64,000 nucleotides of DNA from Crossaster papposus (lineage: Eukaryota; Echinodermata; Asteroidea; Velatida; Solasteridae), in NCBI GenBank assembly GCA_037893245.1, contig JBAIAA010000780.1:62001-126000 (forward strand), given 5' to 3'. Made by a program: the position numbers and the translations under genes. Position 1 is the stretch's first letter; the number at the start of each line of letters is the position of its first letter. The notes under the pieces were generated by a model. It did not search any database. It was not told where the DNA came from and was given only the letters and a program-made list of their open reading frames with translations. Positions 43,479-55,400 of this stretch are shown piece after piece.

Positions 43479-46400
43479 TACCAAGGTTGTAAGCCTGACA
43501 GCTCCAAAAGACTGGATGTTGCTGAAATATCCTGTAAACAAATGATTTTAAAGAAGATTCCGATTATTTGAAATACTATACCAACTCCAAAGATTTCCCA
43601 AACATTTTGGTGCTTTAAAAAAATCTAAATGATATATGTTACTGAATCCATCGAAATGAGTCCAAAGGTTTCAGGTACATTGTACAAATGTACATGTACA
43701 AGTGTTCATAGAGTAGCAAGCATTTTCTCATCATTTTGGTGTAGCACTGAGGTTGACACCTTATTTATAACAGTTTATTTATGTTGTGTAGGACACTGTT
43801 AAAAGGTGTATTACTTAAAAAGTAGTTCTGGCGACTTGCGACGTTGGCTTGGGTCACATCCTAGCATTTACAGTATAAATAGTTGTTTGGAGCAAAACCA
43901 AATTTATTTGTTGTATAGTTTTTCAAAAAAGACATGGCTCATAATGATATGTTGTGAAGAACATTGAGACCTTGTATAAATGCAAGAGTTTAGGAACTGT
44001 ATAAGCACTACGTTATTATTATTACACCATTGGTAATTAGGCCCCCCCCAAAAAAAAAACCATGTTTAGCGTCACCGCCCGCTTCCTTTTTGTGAGGCCG
44101 CCTCCTTTTTCTTTTCTTTTTCTTTTTGAAAAAAATAATAAATTTGACCATTTTGGCAAAAAATGGTGTTTTTTTTTATTTGGCCTTACTTCTCTCATGA
44201 ATGGGTAGATTTAGATTTAAAGGTAAAACACACCAATGGTAATTGCTTGAATTATCATGAATGGGTTGGACAAGTAATTTCTTTGTTAGGCCAAATTAAA
44301 AAAAAACATGTTTAGCGTCATGCCCTTTTTTTAAAAGGAAGGAGGAGGCCCTTTTTTTTTTCTTTAAATGGCCGCGCGACACATCTTTAATTCGAGTCAT
44401 GCAGTAAACATGTCACTCCCTATCTTCCAATTTAAAATTAAAACATGGTTCACCCACGATTAAACAATCAAATTCATGTGGGTCGATCAAGTATGCACCG
44501 TACACGACTACACATCACACCCTAGCCTTCCTATAAGGACAAACAATATTTCCAGAGCATGTACACAGTGATGCTAAAGTCTAAAATACGATCTTAACAT
44601 TTTTTTATCTTTAAAAAAAATAAAATAACAAATAAAATATATATTTTTTGCCAAAATTGTCACAAAAAAAATTCAAAAAAAAAGAAAAAAGGAGGCGGCC
44701 CCCAAAAAGGAAGCGGGCGGTGACGCTAAACATGTTTTTTTTTTTATTTGGCCTTAGTGAGAGTCGTCAGTAATAAAAAAATATTTCTCTTGGGCCAGTA
44801 GCCCAAACGAGGTAAAGCTACACCAAGTTGTGTGAAATCGATCACAAGTTTAATGCGCAGCTATGCGACTAATTTGTTGTGTACTAATTTTTGATGGTAC
44901 CTTTGTTCGTGCAGGCCATTTCCCTGACCCCATCTGCGGGCACCATGGAGTCCGTTCCCACTTTGAACACGAACACACGGATCTGCAATGATTGCGAAAG
45001 AAAAGAAAAAGCGATTGGAATGCAGCATAACCCCTGCAGCGCCCTCAAGTGTTTCGGTGAAACTAACCCCTGCAGCGCCCTCAAGTGTTTCCTTGAAACT
45101 GATGCTGCGTTCCAATCGTGTCGTGTTTATTGTGTTTGCGAGTTTACGAGTCGTATAATGGCGTTCTAATCGCCTGGTAACTCGTGTTCACCTGTGGTGA
45201 ACTCAAAGTTGTTTTTTTCTTCTCCATGTTCACGACTTCATAAACGAATGCAATACTTGCGCATGTGTGTTGGTTTACGTACGAGTTCTTTTGTGATAAA
45301 GAATGTCCTTACCGCACAACTAACTCGACTGTGCTTGTGCGTCTTGGTGGGTAGCGTTTGGAATGCAACCCACTCGTGAACATGGGCAAATTCACGTTGA
45401 ACACGATACACACGACGAGATTGGAACGCAGCAAAACCCCTGCAGCACCCCCAAGTTTTCCTTAAAACTAACTCCTGCGGTGCCCCCAAGTGTTTCGGTG
45501 AAACTAACCCCTGCAGCACCCTCAAGTGTTTCGTTGAAACTAACCCCTGCAGCGCCCTCAAGTGTTTCCTTTAAATTAAACCCCTGCCGCGCCCTCAAGA
45601 GTTTTCTTATGCTGTGTGTTATTGACCACAGTAGGAGTTTTGTTCTTTAGTAAAATTACGTAACCGTTGGAATGTTTTATGTGCTTTGCGTTGCATATTC
45701 CTGCTTAGCCGGCCAATTGTAATTCTGATTGCGCCCGCTATGTCGGGTCACGTGATTATTTTGTTTATATACCGCAGCGTTGGTTCTGCAATGTTTGAGT
45801 CGCGGTCGCACCTTCGTTGTGCAAGGACCGTCGTCTTTTTCCTGTAGCTTTTTTCCTTGTGAGTATTAATTCGGTATTTTATTTGATATATGTGCACACA
45901 CTATATTGTATTTCGTTAGTTTTTTGAGTGATATTTGTCGGCCAATTTTGGCATTGGTTTCTCTGTATTTCCTGTGTACATGTATTTGGTCTGAATGTGT
46001 CGGCTGTATCCGTGCGAATTGCATGGCCGCCATGTTTTTATTTATGCATCGTATTTGTACAAGTGTATATCGTATAGTTATTTATTTGAAATGTATCTGA
46101 AATTTCCAGGAAAATGCTGTAACCCCTGAAAACCCTGCGACTCCCACCGTGTACACCTGTAGGCATATACCCCCGCATACGGCTTGTGAGTGTAATGATT
46201 TATTATACCAACAAATATTTATTTATTTATTTATTAAGGTTTATTGTGACTGTAATGATTTATTATATCAACATAGACATGTATTAAAGGTTTATTCTGA
46301 GTGTAATTAATTGCGAGATATGTATTTATTAGTATTTTGTTTAATTTCAGTTTTCACCAGCTCTGTTCAGCAGAGGTGTGTGCAATAAATGGGGAAGAGA

Positions 46401-49400
46401 CATAACATCATCTCGTCTCGTGCCTTTTTTGGGTGTACGCGGTGACAGTGAAAAAAGCCGTACAAGGACCCCGTCCATTCCCCGCCATCAACTAGCAGAT
46501 TCATCGCAGATTCATCGCAGATTCATCGCAGATTCATCGCAGATTCATCGCAGATTCATCGCAGATTCATCGCAGATTCATCGCAGATTCATCGCAGATT
46601 CATCGCAGATTCATCGCAGATTCATCGCAGATTCATCGCAGATTCATCGCAGATTCATCGCAGATTCATCGCAGATTCATCGCAGATTCATCGCAGATTC
46701 ATCGCAGATTCATCGCAGATTCATCGCAGATTCATCGCAGATTGCCGAACTCTTAGCCTCGCAGTCATCGGTATACCCATCGCTGTTCAGCATTTGTTTT
46801 AGCCACACTGAGGATCATGGCTCACCTGAAGACCGCTAGGGCCTCGGCAAAAAGGGCAGTCATCAAGGAGATAAACCAAATCAGGCAATGTATAGCTGAA
46901 GATGATATTGAAAGCCTATCTGATCGTGTTGTAAAACTAAAGGAGTTGTTCAAGGGTTTTACTTTGTCACACAATGAATATCATGCTATTTTGGTTACTG
47001 ATGAAGAAATTGATGAAAATGATACTTATTTTGATAAACAACAACAGAATTATATTTCGGTTTTGCAGGAGGTTAAGTGTGTTATGAAAGATGTTGCCAT
47101 AAAATCTGAATTTGATAAGTCGTCCCATGCAGTTGGTTCTAGCATATCAGAAGATCATCCACATGAAGAATTACTTAAGTTGTTAAACTTGCCTAAGGTA
47201 GAATTACAGGTTTTTGATGGGAACCCTCTACACTACCATCAGTTCATGAAAGCATTTGAAGTAAATGTAGATAAAGTCTGTGAAGACAGTGATCTTAAAC
47301 TGTCGAGATTGATGCAATATACTTCTGGTATGGCAAAAGAAGCTATTAGAGGATGTCAATTAACGGGCGGTACTGCTGGTTATGCCCAAGCATGTTCAAT
47401 ACTAAATAGTCGTTTTGGCAACTCGTACCTTGTTACAGAACGTCTTGTGAAGAATTTACGTTTTGGCAAGCCAGCTCGTTCACCCCATGATATTCAGCAG
47501 TTAGCTGATGATATGCAAAACGCCTGTTTAGTATTTGATAAGTCAAACACAATGCATGAGGTTAATTCTCAATCTGTTTTGCTTGAGATATTAAGTAGGC
47601 TTCCCAACTACATTCAGATAAAATGGAAGAAAGTTGCTATGGAATCAAAGAAATCTAAAGGTTCATATCCCGTATTTAGGAACTTGGTGACGTTTGTTGC
47701 TGAAATGGCGAGTGAAGTTAATGATCCAGTGTATGGTCATTTGCATTTCAAACACTCGGATAAGCCTAGGGCCAAACAGGATAGGGCTTCATCCAGTTTT
47801 ACTATGTCATTATCTGACTCTAGGGCTGCAGCTAACAAACAGTCAGCTGATAGATTTACATCTGTAAATCCCAGGCGTTATGCTAAACCAGAGCCTCCAT
47901 GCATATTGTGCAGACAATCACATCGCTTATGGTACTGTGAACAATTTAAGCGTATGAATCCCAGGGAGAGATTAAGTTTGGTCATCAACAATAAATTGTG
48001 TCACAATTGTCTCCTTTCATCGCATAATACTGATAATTGTGGTAAGCGCTCCGTATGTAGAGTACATGGTTGTGGTCAAAAACATACCATGTATATTCAC
48101 TGCGCAGATAATACGCCAACCATTCAGAGTGTTAATGTTTCCAATGCTACTGTTTATGCTGATAGTAGTACATTCATGCCTTTGGTACAGGTACTTGTGA
48201 ATGATGCATGTAAAGCCATTGTTTTGCTTGACAGTGGATCGAGTAACTCATTTTGTTCAAGTAAACTAGTTAATCAATTGGGCATTAAGGGAACGTCGCA
48301 TGAATTCCAACTTAGTACTCTGAATAAGTCGGACATTAGACAGTCACAGGTTGTTGATCTAACTCTCTCTGGTGATAATGGTGAGACTTTAAAAATACAT
48401 GGAGTTTATGTAGTTGATAATATACCTGTTAAGGGTGTGCCAGTTGACATAAATTCCTATGACCATTTTTGTGGAATTGGTCCACTACCTGCTTATTATA
48501 GTAATGTTGCTGTTGACTTGCTATTAGGACAGGACAACGCTGAGGCTCTGGTCCCGCTTGAGGTTAGACGTGGAGGTTTGAGGCAGCCGTTCGCAGTACG
48601 AACCCTGTTTGGATGGTGCGTCAACGGCCGACCCCCTCTCGCCAAAGTCAGTCGTCAGGTAATTTCTAATTTTATATCTACCTCACCAGTCCAAGATGAT
48701 GTTTCTCGATTGTGGAACATTGAGCAAGAAGGTTTAGATCAGCAATCGTGGTCTCAGGAAGACAAGTTTGTCATCAGTTTGTGGGATAGCGAGCACAGGA
48801 AGGTGGATGGTCATTATGAACTCCCAATTCCCTGGAGAGATAGACAAGAATTTTTACCCAACAACTTTGTTGTAGCCAAAAACAGGTTGGATTCCTTGCA
48901 GAAGCGACTTGTGAAGGATGACTTGTACCAGAGATATGACGATGAGATTGAAAAGTTGTTGAACAAAGGTTATGCAGAGGAAGTTCCATCAAATGAATCG
49001 CTAACAGTAAAACGAACATGGTATCTCCCACATCACTGTGTATTCTCAGACAAGAAACCAGAGAAACTTAGAGTGGTCTTTGACTGTGCGAGTAAATTTG
49101 GTGGAAAATCCTTGAATGAACGTTGCTTACAGGGACCTAACCTTACCAATCAACTTTTGCCGGTTCTCCTGCGCTTTCGACAGCACAGTATTGCAATACA
49201 GGCAGATATTGAGGCCATGTACAATCAAGTCAAAATTCCAGCATGCGACAGAGATGCATTGAGATTTCTTTGGTATGTTAAGGGTAACTTGGCTTGTTAT
49301 CGCATGACATCACATTTGTTTGGTGGAGTATGGTGCTCGTCAAGTTCCACATATGCATTGCGTCGGACTGTTGCTGATAATTCCGAGATTGATCCTCTAG

Positions 49401-52400
49401 TCAGATATACAGTAGAGAAATCGTTTTACGTCGATGACTGTCTTAGTTCTGTCAAGTCTAGAGTGGATGCTGAGACTGTAATAAAAGAAACTCCCAAGTT
49501 GTTGTCCAGCGGTGGATTTAATTTGACAAAATTTGTAGTCAATAAGCGAGAATTATTGGAAGGGGTATCTGTAGACTGTCGTGCTGTGGAAGTTCGTGAT
49601 CTAGATACTGCATCGGAAAGCAGGGCTTTGGGAATTAAATGGATGGTCTCATCTGATGAATTCCTGTTTCAAGTCGAGCGTGATATGAGTGGTCCAGTCA
49701 CCAGACGAGAGATGCTTAGTATCGTTTCTTCAGTATTTGACCCACTTGGTTTGATTGGCCCCATAATACTTACTGGGAAGTTGCTTTTTCAAGAGGCTAC
49801 AGCTCGCAAGTTGAATTGGGATGAAGTGGTGTCTTCAGATCTTGTAAATAAATGGCGTAATTGGGTGCAATCATTGTATGACGTCATAGGTGACTTGAGA
49901 ATACCCCGATGTATCAAGCCTACGGACTTTGATGATGCAGTCATTGAATTACATCATTTTTCTGACGCTAGTCAACAAGCATATGGTTGTGCCAGTTACA
50001 TTCGTAGTGTAAACAAACTAGGTGAAATTCATGTACAATTAATTATGAGTAAAAATAAGGTAGCCCCTTTGAAATCGTGTACCATCCCGCGCTTAGAATT
50101 GCAAGCAGCAGTTTTGGCTGCAAAGGTTGATGGCTTTTTGAGGCAAGAGCTTGATATAGTTATTGATGAGTCATATTTTTGGACTGATTCTGAGGTCGTT
50201 CTTAAGTACATAGCTAATGATAGCAGACGATTTCATGTGTTTGTGGGCAATCGAGTTAGTGTGATTAGGGAACTTAGCGTTCCTCAGCAGTGGTTTTACA
50301 TCGGAACTAAGGTTAATCCAGCTGACCTAGTCACTAGAGGACAGTCGACTGTGCACGAGAAATGGTTTGATGGTCCAGTTATTCTACATAAGTACAAGTC
50401 TGAATGGGACATCAAGGACCAGTCTGACAATTTAACTCAAGATGATCCAGAGGTGCGTAAAAATCTGGTGTGTGGTATTGCAGCTATCAATTGTCGTCCT
50501 GGGTTTTCTAATGAGTCGCATACAGAGGCCCGAGATCACCCTTTGGATCGGATAATGAAATATTCTTCGACATGGTATGGCATGAAAAGAATTCTTGCTT
50601 GGTGGCTGCGGTTTGTTAAATATCTCAAGGGTGACAAATCCATTAAATGTCTGTCAGTCCAGGAAATAAATTATGCAGGAAAGGTCCTCATCACAAGGAG
50701 TCAATCACAGAGCTTCAACTCTGAGATCGGGAAACTGAGATTGGGTAAACCTGTCAATGCGTCTAGTGCTCTGAGAACGCTTAACCCTTATTTGGATAAT
50801 GAAGGTTTGCTTAGAGTTGGTGGTAGAATACAAGAGAGCAATGCTGAGAACAAACATCCATACATATTGTCTGCAAATCATGTTATTGTGACAGCCATCA
50901 TAAATGATATACACCGTGTAGCTCATGTGGGAGTTGAATGGGTCTTGAGCATTGTTAGGAAGAAATTTTGGCTGATCAATTCTAGGCCGCTAGTGAAGAA
51001 AATTGTCAAGTCTTGTGTTGTTTGTAAACGACTCTATGGTAAACCGTATAAACAGTTTATGGCCAACTTACCCAAAGAGCGGATTGAAGCTAACAAACCA
51101 CTGTTTACATATGTAGGCATTGACATATTTGGGCCGTTTTATGTGATACACAGGAGGTCAACGGTCAAACGCTATGGCTGCTTGTATACTTGTTTGTGCA
51201 GTAGAGCTGTTCATATTGAGATGCTGAACTCGCTAGATACTGATTCTTTCCTAAATGGATTTAGGCGGTTTGCGGCCCGTAGGGGTCAGCCTGAAGTTGT
51301 GTATTCCGATCAGGGTACTAATCTTGTATGTGGTGAAGCAGAATTGAGAAATAGCGTTAAAGAACTGTCTCGGAAGTTTATTGATGCATATGCTGTAAAA
51401 AATGACATGAGATGGCATTTTAATCCTCCTACCGCATCCCACATGGGGGGCGTGTGGGAGCGTATGATTGGTGTAATTAAGATAATTTTTGTTGCCATTC
51501 TTCCCAGAACAACCCGGTTAACTGATGAGATTTTGCTGACTCTTTTTTGCGAAGCAGAGTCTATTGTTAATAATCGGCCACTCACAAAACTTAGCGATGA
51601 TCCACGCGACTCTGCGCCGCTTACACCTAATCATTTGCTATTGTTGAGAAATAATTGTGGTATTCCACCAGGTAAATTTGAAATTAAAGATGTCCTTCGT
51701 AGAAGATGGAGACATGTTCAGCATCTTGCTAACCAGTTTTGGTATAAATGGTTGAAATTGTATTTGCCAGAATTGCAGAAACGGTCCAAGTGGACTACTG
51801 TCAAGGAAAACCTTGCAGTCGGTGATTTAGTGTTACTCGTTGCTGAGATGACTCCCCGCAACTTGTGGCCATTAGCACGTGTAGTTGATGTCAAATATGG
51901 AAGAGACGGTCTTGTTAGAACTGTCAGGGTTAAAACTAAAACTACTGAATTAGTTCGGCCAGTAACTAAAGTTGTTCCTTTAGAATGTGGGCAATTGCAT
52001 TAGATAGATCAATTAATTTCAGTGTTAATTGTTCATGTGCAGTAATTATTCTAAATGTATACCTAATAAGGCTGTTTTAATGAATTAAGTATTGTATAGA
52101 AATGAAATAAGGAAAGGTAATTTGTCAATCAATTTTGATACGTAATTTTGGTGTTTCCTCATAATTAAATTACTAAAACGACGTATATTGAATATAATAA
52201 TTCAATGGGGGGAGTGTTATTGACCACAGTAGGAGTTTTGTTCTTTAGTAAAATTACGTAACCGTTGGAATGTTTTATGTGCTTTGCGTTGCATATTCCT
52301 GCTTAGCCGGCCAATTGTAATTCTGATTGCGCCCGCTATGTCGGGTCACGTGATTATTTTGTTTATATACCGCAGCGTTGGTTCTGCAATGTTTGAGTCG

Positions 52401-55400
52401 CGGTCGCACCTTCGTTGTGCAAGGACCGTCGTCTTTTTCCTGTAGCTTTTTTCCTTGTGAGTATTAATTCGGTATTTTATTTGATATATGTGCACACACT
52501 ATATTGTATTTCGTTAGTTTTTTGAGTGATATTTGTCGGCCAATTTTGGCATTGGTTTCTCTGTATTTCCTGTGTACATGTATTTGGTCTGAATGTGTCG
52601 GCTGTATCCGTGCGAATTGCATGGCCGCCATGTTTTTATTTATGCATCGTATTTGTACAAGTGTATATCGTATAGTTATTTATTTGAAATGTATCTGAAA
52701 TTTCCAGGAAAATGCTGTAACCCCTGAAAACCCTGCGACTCCCACCGTGTACACCTGTAGGCATATACCCCCGCATACGGCTTGTGAGTGTAATGATTTA
52801 TTATACCAACAAATATTTATTTATTTATTTATTAAGGTTTATTGTGACTGTAATGATTTATTATATCAACATAGACATGTATTGAAGGTTTATTCTGAGT
52901 GTAATTAATTGCGAGATATGTATTTATTAGTATTTTGTTTAATTTCAGTTTTCACCAGCTCTGTTCAGCAGAGGTGTGTGCAATAAATGGGGAAGAGACA
53001 TAACATCATCTCGTCTCGTGCCTTTTTTGGGTGTACGCGGTGACACTGTGTTTCAATCGCGTCGTGATAATCGTGTTCACTGTGATTCTCTCCATGTTCA
53101 CGAGTAGGTTGCATTTCAAACGCTACTTACGAAGACGCACGCGCACAGTCAAGTGAGAACTCGTACGTGAACCAACACGCATGCGCGAGTATTCCATTCG
53201 TTTACGAAGTCGTGAACATGGAGAAAAAAATTCCACCTCAAGTTCACCACTGGTTGTGTGTACGTAAGAACATAACTGCGTAAACTAGTACTTGAACCAA
53301 CACGCGTGAGTATTCCATTCATTTGTCAAGTCGTAAACTCAAGAAGACAATTCACCACTGATGAACACGAGTTACCAGGCGATAAGAACGCTGTAATACG
53401 ACTAGTGAACTAGTGAACTAGTGAACTCGTGAACGCGTGAAACACGATCAACTCGATTGGAGTGCAGCATAACCCCTGCAGCGAGCGTCCTGAAGAGTTT
53501 AACCACAAAACTCCTACTTACTGAAATATCTGGTCTGTTATACTTCTCAAAGGTCAGGTGTTCATCGGCTTCTCCTCCGTCGGTAAAGATGAGGATGACC
53601 TTGTGACACTTGGCACCTTGATTCTGCTTCTCACGTCCGGTTTTCTCAATCTCGTCAAACTGTGGCCAATCCAAAAAGGAATTATTAACTCACCTTAACC
53701 CTAACTACCCCAAACCCATCAAACTCCAACTGCAGCTTTCGCTAGGTTTTGGCAGGTTTGGTACCAAACAGTAACAACTTGTTGTTAGACTTTGTTTGAC
53801 TCAGTACCAAAGGCCCAGGGAGACCCTGTTGAATTCTGTGAGGTTCAGGACAGAAAGGCATGAGACTTTTGAGAATGCACAGGCATTTATACGTGAGTGA
53901 CCCACATGGTCACGGCACAGTTCCTGGTCAACTGTAAGTGTATACTTACACCTTGTATGTGTGTCCCCACTAAAACACATAATACCACTGGCCAGTTATC
54001 ACTGTACCAAGTCAATAAAACTTCAACTGTTGGAGTTTGGCAGGTTTAGTACTGTTAGGTTCAGTACAGTGTACCAAAAATTACTGAACCAGGTGTGAGC
54101 TGTTGAAGTTTGTTAGGTTTGGTATGCTTCCTAGTGCGAGAGCCTAGGGGGTTAGGGTTAAAGTGCCATGGCCTTGTAGAAGTGTGCATTTACGGGTAGT
54201 TTGGGAAAAGCGTACCCGATTATAAAAAAATTAAAAACACGGGTACCCGATTACAAAAAACCACGGGTTCCCTGGTAGTATACACCATTTGAGAAAATCT
54301 AAAAATGTTACTACCAAATAATTAAGAAATATCTTACTTATTTAAAAGTAAATAATGATTCTAGGCATCCAGCAAAATAATTGTGTTTGATATCCTGTGA
54401 TTGTTCCGAAAAAATTGAATTTTACCCAACAAAATTCCTGATTGCCAGACGGCGATTGAGAAAAAACAAGAACATGAACTGCCCGACGCCGGTTGAAAAC
54501 AATTGCATTTTTTTCTTCCTTTTTTCCCGCCATCCATGATTGTAAAACTTGGAACAGGTCAGTTTAAACGATATTTACTGTCAAAAAAAAACAGCCCCCC
54601 AAATCAACCTGATAATTCAAGCATTTACCAATGGTATATATCCTACCTTTAATGCTAAGCTGCGCGAATACACAGGTGCAATTTCTAACGATGCATTATT
54701 AATTCGAGGAAAGAATTACAAAGCCTACCTTAATGAATTCCTCAAATGCCACTTTTAGACCTTTCTCAAAGTTGGCCACCCCTGATGATGTAAGCTCTTT
54801 CACTTTATCTTTCAACAGCTGCAAATATTCAAACAATGCAATTATCAACCATCTTTCTTCCCTCGGTCTTGTTCAAGGTCTTTCATCCGTCTTTCTTGCA
54901 AACAATGTGTTTCTGTATACAAGCTGTCCCACAATGATTAGTATCATCTATGCCCAAAATGTTTTACTTTTTTTTTTTTTACATAAAAGTCAATTACATT
55001 ACGTTCGTAATAATTGAAAATCATGAAAATTGGACTATCATTTTTAGTATCAACCAAACTAAAAATCTGTTAATCAGTTTGCGTCGGGATTATTTTAACA
55101 TCACCGAGCCAAGGCGCGGGATTATTTTTAAAGAAACTCGATCCGAGGCGGGTTCAAGCCGATGGTACCGGGAAGCACACCCACCCATTTCTTGCCTTGC
55201 TAACTGCTGAAAGACATTTCTGGCCTTGCTCGTGACGTGTTTATGCGTCATACAATTTGAATCTGTATATAGGTCCTTTGGGGCGAACTCGTCAAAGACG
55301 GTGATTTCATATTTAGAGAAAAGTGAGAAAAAAGAAATGCCCACCTACTCATTAATTCTGCCTGCGCTAGCCACCCAGCACTACTTTGTTAGCTATTCCC

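Larger units (their letters stand above)
45617..46447 (+). repeat. BEL 5' LTR
   Basis: 831 bp, beginning TGTTATTG and ending GGTGACA. It contains a CACGTG E-box, a TATA-like box and, near its right end, an AATAAA. A short ATG-started frame within it (45906-46100) is repeated in the other LTR and has no recognisable motif. Confidence 0.96.
45617..53045 (+). mobile_element. Complete BEL/Pao LTR retrotransposon
   Basis: A 7429-bp element has identical-length LTRs (831 bp) with TG...CA ends, a 5-bp CTGTG duplication at 45612-45616 and 53046-53050, a polypurine tract abutting the 3' LTR, and one uninterrupted Gag-Pol frame. The RT and integrase types and the DUF1759/DUF1758/A17/DUF5641 order place it in BEL/Pao (family knowledge). 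The LTRs differ at one site that I can see (46286 A against 52884 G), so insertion is recent. It lies antisense in the CACNA2D intron between exons 6 and 7. No envelope-like frame follows pol. I did not recognise a convincing tRNA primer-binding site after the 5' LTR. Confidence 0.96.

Noticed and set aside
45906..46100. Short LTR frame, repeated at 52504-52698
   Set aside because: It is identical in both LTRs simply because the LTRs are identical. No motif or evidence of expression.
46448..46494. tRNA primer-binding site after the BEL 5' LTR
   Set aside because: No TGG-led stretch complementary to a recognisable tRNA 3' end was found next to the LTR.
46378..46839. 153-codon frame upstream of Gag
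   Set aside because: It begins at GTG, not ATG, and consists mostly of the 11-bp array. A eukaryotic retroelement would not be expected to start there.
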